Shown here: piece by piece, positions 45,848 through 55,267 of the stretch
Layout of the letters: every line of letters starts with the position of its first letter
Position numbering within the stretch: position 1 is the first letter of the stretch
Assembly: GCF_003314995.1 (NCBI RefSeq)
Contig: NZ_QNRH01000004.1
Location: forward strand, 514,934-578,933
Source of the DNA: Pseudochrobactrum asaccharolyticum
GTDB taxonomy: Bacteria > Pseudomonadota > Alphaproteobacteria > Rhizobiales > Rhizobiaceae
Direction: 5' to 3'
DNA length: 64,000 nt
The notes under the pieces: model-generated
Database searches by the model: none
Seen by the model: the letters and a program-made list of their open reading frames with translations, nothing else
Told to the model about the DNA's origin: nothing
Translations under genes and position numbers: made by a program

Positions 45848-46680
45848 GCAGTGATCAGGATGAAATAGACCAGAGCTCTGCGCCATTGCTTGAGCATCTG
45901 ATTGAGCTACGCCGTCGCCTGATCTGGTCGATTGTAGCGTTTTTTCTGGCTTTTATATTGTGTTTTGCTTTTGCTAAACATCTCTTCAATATGTTGGTTC
46001 TGCCTTATCAGTGGGCGCTGGACTGGGCAGGGATGGATCGCAGCAAAGCCGCATTGATTTATACCGCACCGCAGGAGTTCTTTTTCACGCAGGTGAAAGT
46101 GGCGATGTTCGGCGGTCTGGTTTTGGCTTTCCCGATGATCGCCTCACAGATTTACAAGTTTGTGGCGCCCGGTCTTTATAAGCATGAGCGTATGGCGTTT
46201 CTGCCATTCCTGATCGCTTCCCCGCTGCTGTTTTTGCTTGGCGGTGCATTGGTTTATTTCTTCTTCACGCCGATGGTGATGTGGTTTTTCCTTGCCATGC
46301 AGCAAACCGGTGTGGATGGTGAAGTACAGATTTCGCTGTTGCCGAAGGTTTCGGAATATCTCAGCCTGATTATGACGCTGATTTTCGCTTTCGGTCTGGT
46401 GTTCCAGTTGCCGGTCATCACCTCGCTGATGGCAAAGGTCGGGCTGGTAACAGCGCAGGGACTGCGGGATAAACGCAAATATGCGATTGTGATTGCCTTT
46501 GTCGTGGCAGCCGTACTGACGCCGCCGGATCCGGCGAGCCAGATCGGTCTTGCTATACCGGCGATCCTGCTCTACGAAATTTCGATCTGGCTGGCACAGA
46601 TGATTGAGAAAAAACGCACACAGACGGAAATTCGCAATAGTCTGACGCCCGAAGATGATAGTGAGCAGAAATCCTCCTGA
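45844..46680 (+). CDS. tatC: Sec-independent protein translocase subunit TatC (GTG start)
   Basis: Six-helix membrane protein (278 residues), the main receptor for twin-arginine signal peptides. Conserved elements are PLLEHLIELRRRL at the N-terminus, APQEFFFTQVKVA in the first periplasmic region and the LTPPDP motif before the last helices. It starts with GTG 45844 overlapping the tatB stop by 4 bases. A terminator closes the operon. Confidence 0.95.
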   Translation: MSSDQDEIDQSSAPLLEHLIELRRRLIWSIVAFFLAFILCFAFAKHLFNMLVLPYQWALDWAGMDRSKAALIYTAPQEFFFTQVKVAMFGGLVLAFPMIASQIYKFVAPGLYKHERMAFLPFLIASPLLFLLGGALVYFFFTPMVMWFFLAMQQTGVDGEVQISLLPKVSEYLSLIMTLIFAFGLVFQLPVITSLMAKVGLVTAQGLRDKRKYAIVIAFVVAAVLTPPDPASQIGLAIPAILLYEISIWLAQMIEKKRTQTEIRNSLTPEDDSEQKSS

Positions 46681-46704
46681 TTTTCTGATCTAATAATTAA
46701 AGAT

Positions 46705-46730
46705 AAAAGGCAGCATAAGTGCTGCCTTTT
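46705..46730 (+). terminator. Terminator after tatABC
   Basis: Perfect 11-bp stem AAAAGGCAGCA/TGCTGCCTTTT with a TAAG loop, 24 bases after tatC. Confidence 0.92.
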
Positions 46731-46838
46731 CACGCATCACGCTGCGCGTAAATTTTACTGTGGCTGTGATATAAGATGGTGCCGTAATCGCGCATTGTGA
46801 TTGCGGTGAATTGAAACCTAAAAATAACGGTACTTCCA

Positions 46839-48119
46839 ATGCTGGACATTAAATGGATACGCGAAAACCCTGAAGCTCTTGATGCTGCCCTTAACAAGCG
46901 CGGAGCCTCTGCTGTGTCCTCCGATGTGTTGGCGCTGGACGAAGCCCGCCGTCAGCATATTGCCAAGGTGCAGGAAGCGCAGGAGCGCCGCAACGCCGCA
47001 TCGAAAGAGATCGGCAAGGCAATGGGCGAAAAAGATATGGCCACGGCTGATCGTCTTAAGGCGGAAGTTGCCGAGCTGAAAACCTTCCTCACGGAAGCAG
47101 AAGAAGAAGAACGTCGTCTCGAAAAAGCGCTGAATGATGTTCTCTCGGGGCTGCCGAATGTGCCTTATGACAGTGTTCCTGTAGGCAAGGATGAGAATGA
47201 TAATGTCGAGACACGCCGTGTCGGCAATATCCGCAATTATGGCTTTGAGCCAAAAGAACATTTTGAACTGGGCGAAGCGCTTGGTCTGATGGATTTTGAA
47301 CGGGCAACACGCATGTCCGGTTCGCGCTTCACCGTGCTGAAAGGTGCGCTGGCGCGTTTGGAACGCGCTCTTGGTCAGTTCATGCTGGATCTGCATACCA
47401 CGGAACATGGTTATTCTGAAACCATGGTGCCGCTGATGGTGCGTGATGATGCGGTTTATGGCACTGGTCAGTTGCCGAAGTTCTCGGAAGACCTGTTCCG
47501 CACAACCGATGGCCGCTGGCTGATCCCGACTGCAGAAGTACCGCTCACCAACCTCGTGAATGGTGAGATCGTGGATGCGGCTGAACTGCCGATGCGTGTG
47601 ACTGCGCTGACACCTTGCTTCCGCTCTGAAGCCGGTTCTGCCGGTCGTGATACACGCGGTATGCTGCGTCAGCACCAGTTCTGGAAAGTGGAAATGGTAT
47701 CGATTACCGATGCTGAAACCTCGGAAGCCGAGCTGGAACGTATGACCGGTTGCGCTGAAGAAGTTCTGAAGCGTCTTGGTCTGCCATTCCGCACCGTTAC
47801 ACTTTGCACCGGTGATATGGGCTTCGGCGCACAGAAAACCTACGATATTGAAGTATGGTTGCCGGGTCAGAATACATTCCGTGAAATTTCCAGCTGCTCG
47901 GTTTGCGGTGATTTTCAGGGACGCCGCATGAATACGCGCTACCGCGCTGCCGGTGAAAAATCGACCCGCTTTGTGCATACGCTCAACGGTTCCGGTGTTG
48001 CTGTCGGCCGTGCGCTGATTGCAGTGATGGAAAACTATCAGGAAGAAGATGGCAGCATCACCATTCCTGAGGTTCTGGTGCCTTATATGGGCGGCATGAT
48101 CCGTATTGAAAAAGCCTGA
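46839..48119 (+). CDS. serS: Seryl-tRNA synthetase
   Basis: Class II synthetase (426 residues): N-terminal coiled-coil arm of about 100 residues that grips the long variable arm of tRNA-Ser, then the catalytic core with motif 2 [20 protein letters not shown] and motif 3 [18 protein letters not shown]. The start has a weak ribosome-binding site. In related rhizobia surE and pcm follow; here only pcm follows. Confidence 0.97.
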   Translation: MLDIKWIRENPEALDAALNKRGASAVSSDVLALDEARRQHIAKVQEAQERRNAASKEIGKAMGEKDMATADRLKAEVAELKTFLTEAEEEERRLEKALNDVLSGLPNVPYDSVPVGKDENDNVETRRVGNIRNYGFEPKEHFELGEALGLMDFERATRMSGSRFTVLKGALARLERALGQFMLDLHTTEHGYSETMVPLMVRDDAVYGTGQLPKFSEDLFRTTDGRWLIPTAEVPLTNLVNGEIVDAAELPMRVTALTPCFRSEAGSAGRDTRGMLRQHQFWKVEMVSITDAETSEAELERMTGCAEEVLKRLGLPFRTVTLCTGDMGFGAQKTYDIEVWLPGQNTFREISSCSVCGDFQGRRMNTRYRAAGEKSTRFVHTLNGSGVAVGRALIAVMENYQEEDGSITIPEVLVPYMGGMIRIEKA

Positions 48120-48138
48120 TATTCAGGTCTGAAATAAG

Positions 48139-48172
48139 AAAATGCCGGAGGTTCAAATCTCCGGCATTTTTT
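48139..48172 (+). terminator. Terminator after serS
   Basis: 12-bp stem AAAATGCCGGAG/CTCCGGCATTTT with an 8-base loop and more T, 19 bases after the serS stop. Confidence 0.93.
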
Positions 48173-48220
48173 ATTGCTGCAAATTATCTCTGAATTTACA
48201 ATTTTGAACGATGATGCCGC

Positions 48221-48328
48221 TTAGAGCATAATTTCTTAAACTTGAATCAGTTTAAGGTGAAATTATGCTCTAATTTTAAAGTGTTAGAGCGACCTTTGTG
48301 TGCCAAGTCTGGCACACGGCGCTCTAAT
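48221..48328. repeat. Family A 108-bp intergenic repeat, copy 1
   Basis: It consists of two palindromic halves. The first, TTAGAGCATAATTTC to GAAATTATGCTCTAA, has the inner pair TTAAACT/AGTTTAA. The second, TTAGAGCG to CGCTCTAA, has the inner pair GTGTGCCA/TGGCACAC. It lies between the serS terminator and pcm, at the place where surE is usually found. Confidence 0.9.
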
Positions 48329-48357
48329 GATGGAAATTGCGGGTCAGAGCTAGAGGC

Positions 48358-49035
48358 ATGAATATTCATATGCAGGCAAATACGGGACAATATCGCATGA
48401 GCAGCAAAGAGGGCTTTGCTTCTTTTGTGCTGCGTATGCGCAGCCGTGGTCTGCATGATCAGCGTCTGTTTGCTGCGATTGAGGCCACGCCCCGCCAGCA
48501 TTTTCTCAATTCAGCCTATCAGGATTTTGCCTATAGCAACCGCGTTCTGCCTTTGCCTTGCGGCGAATCAATTGAAGGGCTTGATGATCAGGCGAGATTT
48601 TTATCTGCCTTAGCTATTGAGCCGGGGCATCGGGTGCTGGAAATCGGCACCGGTTCCGGTTTTACCGCAGCAGTGATGGCGCGGCTTGCCGCCCGTGTGA
48701 CAACGATTGAGCGTTATAAGACATTGGCTGAGGCGGCGCGTAATCAATTTCAGGCGCATCAGATTGAAAATGTCGTTTGTAAACATGCAGATGGCCGCAA
48801 TGCTACAGCTGGCGGCCCCTATGACCGCATTATCGTCTGGCTGTCCTCAGAGGCGATGCCACGGCAATATCTTGACCTTTTAGCAACGCATGGCGTGCTC
48901 ATTACACCGGTCGGGCAGGGCGACGGCCAGCAGGTGATGTGCCGTATGGCCAAAGTTGGCAGCCGTTTTGAGCGGGAAGATCTGATGACAGTGCGTTATC
49001 AGCCTTTTATCGAAGGCCCAGCTGCTTTTCTCTGA
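48358..49035 (+). CDS. pcm: Protein-L-isoaspartate O-methyltransferase
   Basis: SAM-dependent methyltransferase (225 residues) that starts repair of isoaspartyl residues in aged proteins. SAM motif I is VLEIGTGSGFTAAVMA; the upstream LPCGESIEGLDDQA region replaces the canonical SQP substrate motif in a rhizobial manner and ITPVGQG closes the fold. ATG 48358 (AGAGG before it) is preferred to the TTG at 48337; ATG 48370 is also possible. It is flanked on both sides by repeats. Confidence 0.9.
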   Translation: MNIHMQANTGQYRMSSKEGFASFVLRMRSRGLHDQRLFAAIEATPRQHFLNSAYQDFAYSNRVLPLPCGESIEGLDDQARFLSALAIEPGHRVLEIGTGSGFTAAVMARLAARVTTIERYKTLAEAARNQFQAHQIENVVCKHADGRNATAGGPYDRIIVWLSSEAMPRQYLDLLATHGVLITPVGQGDGQQVMCRMAKVGSRFEREDLMTVRYQPFIEGPAAFL

Positions 49036-49045
49036 AATCATTCAG

Positions 49046-49152
49046 TTACAGCGGTTCCAGTTAAGACTGAATCGTTGGAACCACTGTAACTATTTGTTTT
49101 TATGCATTATCCGACGCAAAACCGCTTCGCACTTTTGGCTCGCAAATGCTCT
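49046..49152. repeat. Family B 108-bp intergenic repeat, copy 3 (reverse orientation)
   Basis: Reverse complement of the copy at 44503-44608 with only a few differences: starts TTACAGCGGTTCCAGTTAAG and ends GCAAATGCTCT. It begins 10 bases after the pcm stop. The 190 bases from its end to the next gene are AT-rich and should hold that gene's promoter. Confidence 0.92.
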
Positions 49153-49344
49153 TTCATATCAGTAAACATTGTAACGCCATATTTTCAGGGCGGAATGACG
49201 TCATTATTGCGTGACGTTATCCATGAAATATGCCTGATTTAGTGGATATGGTATCTGTTTGATGAATCTTTTAATTTTTTTACAGCAATCTTAACCAGCG
49301 AGTAACATTAACGCGCTTTAATAAGTCTACTTAGAGTTTCGGGT

Positions 49345-50775
49345 ATGGACGGGTTGAATATGCGTAAAACTGTTTTGCATCATACGTCCGAGCGTCTTCT
49401 GCGTCATAGCGCGGTCATCCTGCTTGCGGGATTGGTTGCTGGTTGTAGCGGAGATATGACACGCTTTACGGATGGCCTTACGACTGGATCGACGAATAAT
49501 CAGCGTGCGGTTATGCAGTCACAGAATCAGTCTTATCAGCAGAATAACAATGCGGGTAATTATCCGGTTGCGCCTGCCACGCAGCGTATTGCCTCGGGCA
49601 ATGTGCAGCGTAATGATTTGCCACCGGTAGGGGCCGCGGCACCAATGGCTGCTGCACAAAATAATGTGCAGAACACGGTTCAGTCCGTGCGTGATCAGGC
49701 TTCTCAGCAGGTTGCTATGGCAGGCAGCAATATGACCAATGCGGTCGCTGTTTCTGCAAATAGCGCGATGGTGCAGCCGGGTGAAACACTCTACGGCGTA
49801 GCACGTCGTCTGAATGTATCGCCGAATGATCTGATGGCTGCCAATAATATTACTGATCCGAATATGCTTCGGGCAGGTCAGTCTCTGACAGTTCCGGGTG
49901 TTAAAGCTGCCGGTGGTGCTATGGTTGCAGCTGCAACCAATAGCGGCGCCCAGACCCTTGGTCAGCTGAAATCAAACGGTACACAGGCTGTGGCTGATGC
50001 CAAACAAGCTGCGACCAATAAAGTGAATAATGCTGTTGCTTCTGCGACCGGTGGTTACACAGTACAGAGCGGTGATACGCTCCATGCGATTGCTCAGCGC
50101 AATGGTGTGACAGCTGCGGCTCTCAAGCAGGCCAATGGTATGTCTGACGGCACGATTCGCGTCGGCCAGTCACTGGTTATTCCTGCTTCTGCTGCGGCTG
50201 CGGCAACACAGGTTGCTGCTGTGGCGAAACCGGTACAGGCTGCCGTGGACACCACTGTTAAAACCGCATCGACACCTCCGGCTGCTGCCAAACAGGTGCC
50301 GGATGGCAGCGTGAAGCCTTATACACCGCCGCAGGCGAGCAATAAGGTGATCGAAGAAGCCGAGCAGGATGTGGCTATGGCACCATCCGCAACCGGTATT
50401 TCGCAGATGCGCTGGCCGGTACGCGGTAAGGTTCTGACCAGCTTTGGTCAGCGTGACGGCGGTGTTGTAAATGATGGTATCGACATTATGGTACCGGAAG
50501 GCACCGCGGTTAAAGCAGCTGAAAACGGCGTGGTTATCTATGCCGGTGATGGCCTGAAAGAATTCGGTCAGACAGTTCTGGTGCGTCATGAAAACGGTCT
50601 GGTTACGGTCTATGGCCATAACAGCAAGATCAATGTTGCACGCGGACAGAAGGTTCGTCGCGGCGAAGAGATTGCCCGCTCGGGTATGAGTGGCAACGCC
50701 AAATCACCGAAGCTGCATTTCGAAGTGCGCAAAAATTCAACGCCGGTTAATCCGTCGAAATATCTGGAAACCTGA
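49345..50775 (+). CDS. NlpD-like lipoprotein with two LysM and a degenerate LytM domain
   Basis: 476-residue lipoprotein: signal peptide with lipobox VAGC (Cys34), Gln/Asn-rich linker, LysM 1 (PGETLYGVARRLNVSPNDL), LysM 2 (SGDTLHAIAQRNGVTAAAL), Ala/Pro linker and a C-terminal M23/LytM domain. The zinc ligands are altered: the first motif reads VNDGIDI instead of H-x-G-x-D-I and the last KLHFEV instead of HLHFEV. It is therefore probably an amidase activator like NlpD/EnvC rather than an endopeptidase. The pcm-nlpD order is also known in enterobacteria. ATG 49345 or 49360 could start it. Confidence 0.87.
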   Translation: MDGLNMRKTVLHHTSERLLRHSAVILLAGLVAGCSGDMTRFTDGLTTGSTNNQRAVMQSQNQSYQQNNNAGNYPVAPATQRIASGNVQRNDLPPVGAAAPMAAAQNNVQNTVQSVRDQASQQVAMAGSNMTNAVAVSANSAMVQPGETLYGVARRLNVSPNDLMAANNITDPNMLRAGQSLTVPGVKAAGGAMVAAATNSGAQTLGQLKSNGTQAVADAKQAATNKVNNAVASATGGYTVQSGDTLHAIAQRNGVTAAALKQANGMSDGTIRVGQSLVIPASAAAAATQVAAVAKPVQAAVDTTVKTASTPPAAAKQVPDGSVKPYTPPQASNKVIEEAEQDVAMAPSATGISQMRWPVRGKVLTSFGQRDGGVVNDGIDIMVPEGTAVKAAENGVVIYAGDGLKEFGQTVLVRHENGLVTVYGHNSKINVARGQKVRRGEEIARSGMSGNAKSPKLHFEVRKNSTPVNPSKYLET

Positions 50776-50800
50776 TTTTCAAAGCATGTTACAAGTTAAT

Positions 50801-50837
50801 AAAAAAAGCCCGCTGTATGATGCAGCGGGCTTTTTTT
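50801..50837. terminator. Bidirectional terminator
   Basis: 15-bp stem AAAAAAAGCCCGCTG/CAGCGGGCTTTTTTT with a 7-base loop, between the NlpD-like gene and the convergent DUF815 gene. Confidence 0.95.
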
Positions 50838-50839
50838 GA

Positions 50840-51706
50840 TTATGCTTTGAGAGAAATGCCGAGCCTGCCTGCCAGATCCTGCACATATTGCCAGGCAACA
50901 CGGCCTGAACGGTTGCCGCGTGTGGTTGACCATTCCAGTGCTTCTGCATGAAGCTTTTCAACGGGATAGTTGAAGTTGTAATGCGCTGCATAGCCGTCGA
51001 CCATGGCCAGATAATCATCCTGATTACATTTATGGAAGCCGAGCCACAGGCCGAAACGATCGGAGAGGGAGACTTTTTCTTCCGTCGCTTCAGAAGGATT
51101 GATCGCGCTGGAGCGCTCATTATCAATCATGTCGCGTGGCATCAGATGGCGGCGGTTGGATGTCGCATAAAAGATCACATTTTCCGGACGGCCTTCAACA
51201 CCGCCTTCAAGTGCTGCTTTGAGCGACTTGTAGGATGTGTCGTCATGGTCGAAGGACAGATCATCGCAGAACAGAATGAAGCGATATTCGCTATCTTTGA
51301 TGAGGTTCATCAATGCGGGCAGGCTGTCGATATCCTCACGATGAATTTCAATGAGTTTCAGTGGCTTGGATGCGGTTTTGTTGACAGATGCCTGTGCGGC
51401 CTTCACCAGCGAGGATTTGCCCATGCCGCGTGCGCCCCAGAGCAGCACATTATTGGCAGGCAGGCCCCGGGCAAAGCGCTCAGTATTTTCAACCAGCTGA
51501 TCGCGGACATGGTCAACACCATGAATAAGCCCCAGATCAACGCGGTTGACCTTATGCACCGGTGACAGTTCCAAACGGGATGGCTCCCAGACAAAAGTAT
51601 CAGCTTGGTCAGCCTGCAACGGCTTTGGTGACGGCGGTGCCATACGCTCCAAGACAGCCAGCAGCTGATCCAGTTTTGCGCTCAGTATTTGCTCGGTCGT
51701 GTTCAT
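50840..51706 (-). CDS. DUF815 family AAA-type ATPase
   Basis: 288-residue P-loop ATPase of the DUF815 (YcaJ-unrelated, COG2607) family. Walker A is GARGMGKSS, Walker B FILFCDDLSF, and a sensor-like ATSNRRHLMPRDM follows. The substrate and role are unknown. A longer frame runs up to 51955, but those residues lack family character; ATG 51706 gives the typical N-terminus MNTTEQILSAKLDQLL. Upstream, 51707-52125 (about 420 bases) holds both divergent promoters and no other visible gene. Confidence 0.87.
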   Translation of the reverse strand: MNTTEQILSAKLDQLLAVLERMAPPSPKPLQADQADTFVWEPSRLELSPVHKVNRVDLGLIHGVDHVRDQLVENTERFARGLPANNVLLWGARGMGKSSLVKAAQASVNKTASKPLKLIEIHREDIDSLPALMNLIKDSEYRFILFCDDLSFDHDDTSYKSLKAALEGGVEGRPENVIFYATSNRRHLMPRDMIDNERSSAINPSEATEEKVSLSDRFGLWLGFHKCNQDDYLAMVDGYAAHYNFNYPVEKLHAEALEWSTTRGNRSGRVAWQYVQDLAGRLGISLKA

Positions 51707-52125
51707 TCTTATGCCTGTATTTTCTATCCGGAGCATTCTTGTATTCTGTCGGGTGAGGGCGGCAGGATGCAAGAATACTCGGATATGTTCCCAAAAAGAG
51801 TTGTCCGTTACGGACGATGCAACTGTAGCAAGATTATTTTCTTTGAATAGTACCCACGGGTACGGTTGTGTAAAAATAATATAATTTCTGTCTGAACGGT
51901 GGCCGTGATGAAAAAAATGCTGGCCGGACTGGTAAAGTGGTTCAGGAATTTGCATCTATGGTTGCATAACGGCGTATAACCGTTGTAATGCGCAGTGAAT
52001 AAATTTGATGTCAGCCGCGAAAATACGGGGCTTTGACTACATAATTCCCTAACCCGACACCGGTTTAAGGAATTCTGCAGTCGAGAAACATCAGACAGTT
52101 TTCAGTTTGACGAGGAGTCACTTTC
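51707..52125. promoter_or_regulatory. Divergent intergenic region DUF815 / yajC
   Basis: 419 bases between divergent genes. TTGACT at about 52035-52040 could be a -35 box for yajC but no clear -10 box follows. A small inverted pair GTCCGTTACGGAC is near 51803-51815. No gene or repeat family is recognised. Confidence 0.4.
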
Positions 52126-52470
52126 ATGTTTGTTACCCCTGCTTATGCTCAGGCCGCCGGTGGCGGTGCTTTCGGCCCTGATATGCTGATGAGCATTCTG
52201 CCTTTCATTCTTATTTTTGTGGTTATGTATTTCCTGATTATCCGCCCTCAGCGTACTCAGATGAAAAAGCGCGCAGAAATGCTCACTAATATCCGCCGCA
52301 ACGATACAATCGTTACCGGTGGCGGCATTCTCGCTAAAGTAACCAAAGTGATTGATGATAACGAACTGGAAGCAGAAATTGCTGACGGCGTTAAAATCCG
52401 CGTTCTGCGTTCGACAATTGGTGATGTTCGCACCCGTGGCGAACCGGTTGCTGACAACAAAAACAAGTAA
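52126..52470 (+). CDS. yajC: Preprotein translocase subunit YajC
   Basis: 114-residue YajC: short Ala/Gly-rich periplasmic head, one membrane helix (about residues 21-41), then RPQRTQMKKRAEM and the GGGILAKV cytoplasmic SH3-like part. It associates with SecDF in the inner membrane. Ribosome-binding site GAGGAG is nine bases upstream of ATG. A terminator follows and secDF starts 290 bases later. Confidence 0.95.
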   Translation: MFVTPAYAQAAGGGAFGPDMLMSILPFILIFVVMYFLIIRPQRTQMKKRAEMLTNIRRNDTIVTGGGILAKVTKVIDDNELEAEIADGVKIRVLRSTIGDVRTRGEPVADNKNK

Positions 52471-52491
52471 GCATTTTTGCTGATTGGTTTG

Positions 52492-52518
52492 AAAAGCGCG
52501 GTTTATCCGCGCTTTTTT
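52492..52518 (+). terminator. Terminator after yajC
   Basis: 10-bp stem AAAAGCGCGG/CCGCGCTTTT with a 5-base loop, followed by TT. The 240 bases after it up to secDF show no gene. Confidence 0.9.
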
Positions 52519-52760
52519 CATTTTTATAATCCTGTTTTGTGCTGCAAAGCGGCATCATATTTTTTAAAATTATCTGCTTAAGCCCGCGTACCTGCTGAGA
52601 TTCTTACGAATCACGTATAAGGTTAACCAAAGAGGTGGTGTGGGCAGGATTTTCCGTATTTTATTCAACGGTTGTTCTCATAACATTGCTGTAATTTCTG
52701 ATCCCGACTGTTGCGCAACCTTGATGCGAAACAGCATAAATTTTGACGGATGGATTACCG

Positions 52761-55010
52761 ATGCTCTATTTCCCGCGCTGGAAATCGGTTCTGATCTGGC
52801 TGGTCGTACTGGCCGGTTTTATCTTTGCTTTGCCGAATTTCTTCTCCGCACAGCAATTATCCAGCTTGCCTGCCGGTTTCCCAAAAGGACAGATCATCAC
52901 TGGTCTTGATCTGACAGGCGGTACGCGTGTGGTGCTGGCATCACCGAAAGTGACTGCTGAAAATCTGGATAAAACCGCAGCGGTCATGACTGATCGTCTG
53001 GCAGAGCTGGGCTATGATAATGCCCGCATCACTGTGCAGAATAAAAATCAGATTCGTGCAGAGGTGCCGGAGGTCTATGATGCTCAGCTGGTGAAGGATC
53101 TTTTGAGCCTGACCGGTGAGATTAATTTCCGTCAGGCGAAAGAAATCACGACGCCGGATCCGCTGGCTGAAGGGCTGGTACCGCAGGATTCAGAGATCAT
53201 CTATTCCTTCGATGAGCCACCGGTTGGTTATATCGTAAAAAAAGCACCTATTTTGACAGGTGCGGATATTGCAGATGCCGAAGTCGGTGTGAACAGTGAT
53301 CAGGATTCAGTGATTACGATTTCACTGACCGAAGCTGCTACAAAAAAGCTGGCTGATTTTACCGGCAATAATGCGGGTGCAGTACTGGCGGTCATTATTG
53401 ATAATCAGATTGTTTCTGCTCCGCGTATCCGCGAGGCGATTACAAGCGGTGATTTGCAGATTACCGGTGATTTTGATCTGGAAACATTGAGCAATCTTGG
53501 CGTTGTTATGCGTTCCGGTCCGCTGGCTGCACCGGTTGAAGTGCTGGAAGAGCGCAGCATTGCCTCGGCACTTGGCCAGAATTATACGAGCTATGGGCTG
53601 ATCACCGCATTGAGCGCGCTGATCGTCGTTGCGCTGTTTATGGTGCTGTCCTATGGCCTGCTTGGTGTGATTTCTGTGATTGCACTCGGCGTTAATGTGA
53701 TGCTGGTTGTAGCGGTAGTGTCGTTCTTCGGTGTTGCTGTAGGCTTGGCAACCATTGCCGGTCTGGTGCTGACAATCGGCATGGCGGTTGACAGCAATAT
53801 CCTGCTGTTTGAGAAAATCCGTGAAGACCGGCGCAATGGTTATTCCGTTGTGCAGGCTATTGAATCCGGTTTTGCACGCGCCCGTGCCTGTGTGATCGAT
53901 GCGAATTTGACCACATTGATTGCAGCTTTGGTACTGCTGATGTTCGGTAGCGGCCCGCTGCATGAATTTGCGATCATCGTGACGATCGGCGTTGTGACGA
54001 CTTTGTTCACGACTTACACCTTCTCACGTTTGCTGATCTCGCTTTGGGTACGTCAGTCCAAACCGACAACCATTCCTGCGCGTCTGCTTAAGCTGGTGCC
54101 GACCAATACTAAAATCAGTTTTATGAAGCTGAGTGGTATTACCGGTGCCATTTCAGCTGTTGCCTGTGTTGCCGCGCTTGGCTTGTATTTCACGATGGGA
54201 CTGAATTACGGCATCGATTTTGACGGTGGTTCTTCTGTTGAATTGCAGTCCCGTGATGGTGCCGTTGATCTGGAAGATATCAATCAGCGTCTGTCAGAGC
54301 TCAATATTGCCAATGCACGTGTTGTGCAGGGTAAGAATGAAAATCTGGCAGAGTTGCAAATCGGTACGCAGGATTCCGGCGATGATGCCGAGCAGACCGT
54401 TGTTGTGAAACTGCGTGATGAGTTCGAGCAGGATTATGAGTTCCGCCGCGTTGAAGTGGTTGGGTCGACTGTATCCGAACATCTGTCCCGCATTGGTAAC
54501 GCTGCGCTTGGTCTGTCGCTGATTGGTGTTTTTGCCTATCTCTGGATACGTTTCCGCTGGCAGTTTGCTGTTGGTGCAGTTCTGGCGACTGTGCATGATA
54601 TTATCATTATGATCGGCGTTTTTGCCCTGTTCCGTCTGGAATATAATCTGTGGAGCCTCGCGGCACTGCTGACCGTTCTTGGCTATTCGCTGAATGATAC
54701 GGTGGTGGTCTATGACCGTGTGCGCGATAATCTGCGCCGCTATCCTCAAATGCGGGTGAGCATGCTGGTGGATGCTGCAATCAACCAGACGCTCTCACGC
54801 ACGATCCTGACGTCATTGGTAACAGTGCTGGCGCTGATTCCGCTGTATATTTTCGGTGGTGCAGATATCGGTTCTTTCGCCATTATGATGGCGCTGGGGA
54901 TTATCATCGCAACCTATTCATCGGTCTATATTGCGGGGCCGTTGCTGTGGTTGCTGGGTATTCGACCGTCTGACGTGATTGAACCTGTGGAAACCAAAAC
55001 TGCAGGCTGA
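52761..55010 (+). CDS. secDF: Fused protein translocase subunit SecDF
   Basis: About 749-residue fusion of SecD and SecF with 12 predicted membrane helices. SecD part: GLDLTGGTRVVLA near the N-terminus, the periplasmic P1 region and MAVDSNILLFEKIREDRR. SecF part begins near residue 450 with GLNYGIDFDGGSSVEL and has NDTVVVYDRVRDNLRR. It uses the proton motive force to complete export after SecA/SecYEG. ATG 52761 is preferred to the TTG at 52743; the ribosome-binding site is weak. Confidence 0.95.
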   Translation: MLYFPRWKSVLIWLVVLAGFIFALPNFFSAQQLSSLPAGFPKGQIITGLDLTGGTRVVLASPKVTAENLDKTAAVMTDRLAELGYDNARITVQNKNQIRAEVPEVYDAQLVKDLLSLTGEINFRQAKEITTPDPLAEGLVPQDSEIIYSFDEPPVGYIVKKAPILTGADIADAEVGVNSDQDSVITISLTEAATKKLADFTGNNAGAVLAVIIDNQIVSAPRIREAITSGDLQITGDFDLETLSNLGVVMRSGPLAAPVEVLEERSIASALGQNYTSYGLITALSALIVVALFMVLSYGLLGVISVIALGVNVMLVVAVVSFFGVAVGLATIAGLVLTIGMAVDSNILLFEKIREDRRNGYSVVQAIESGFARARACVIDANLTTLIAALVLLMFGSGPLHEFAIIVTIGVVTTLFTTYTFSRLLISLWVRQSKPTTIPARLLKLVPTNTKISFMKLSGITGAISAVACVAALGLYFTMGLNYGIDFDGGSSVELQSRDGAVDLEDINQRLSELNIANARVVQGKNENLAELQIGTQDSGDDAEQTVVVKLRDEFEQDYEFRRVEVVGSTVSEHLSRIGNAALGLSLIGVFAYLWIRFRWQFAVGAVLATVHDIIIMIGVFALFRLEYNLWSLAALLTVLGYSLNDTVVVYDRVRDNLRRYPQMRVSMLVDAAINQTLSRTILTSLVTVLALIPLYIFGGADIGSFAIMMALGIIIATYSSVYIAGPLLWLLGIRPSDVIEPVETKTAG

Positions 55011-55033
55011 GACGTAAGCCATAAATAACAATA

Positions 55034-55069
55034 AGTTTTGCCCGCAACGCTTAAGCTGCGGGCAAAACT
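55034..55069 (+). terminator. Hairpin after secDF
   Basis: Perfect 13-bp stem AGTTTTGCCCGCA/TGCGGGCAAAACT with a 10-base loop. The T run is weak, so terminator activity may be partial and the downstream genes could be co-transcribed. Confidence 0.7.
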
Positions 55070-55142
55070 GTTTAAAGCTTGTGGCAAAATACCCATATTG
55101 CTGTAGAAGGGGCGCAACGTGACAAATTCTGTGCCTGATACT

Positions 55143-55244
55143 GAGCATTTCCAGCAAAAGTAGGAACCGGTTTTGCGTTAGGAAATGCGTAAAACAAATA
55201 GATAGAGCATTTCCATTGATTCAATTTAAACTGGAAATGCTATA
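55143..55244. repeat. Family B 108-bp intergenic repeat, copy 4 (diverged)
   Basis: Starts GAGCATTTCCAGCAAAAGTA, has the core ACCGGTTTTGCGTTAGGAAA and ends with the palindrome AGCATTTCCATTGATTC...GGAAATGCTAT. It differs from the other copies mainly in the terminal stem, where both arms have changed in a compensating way. Confidence 0.8.
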
Positions 55245-55267
55245 GCTTGATCTGAATAAAGAGAGAC

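Noticed and set aside
51707..51955. 83-codon extension of the DUF815 gene
   Set aside because: The extra residues have no family features, and the typical N-terminus starts at 51706.
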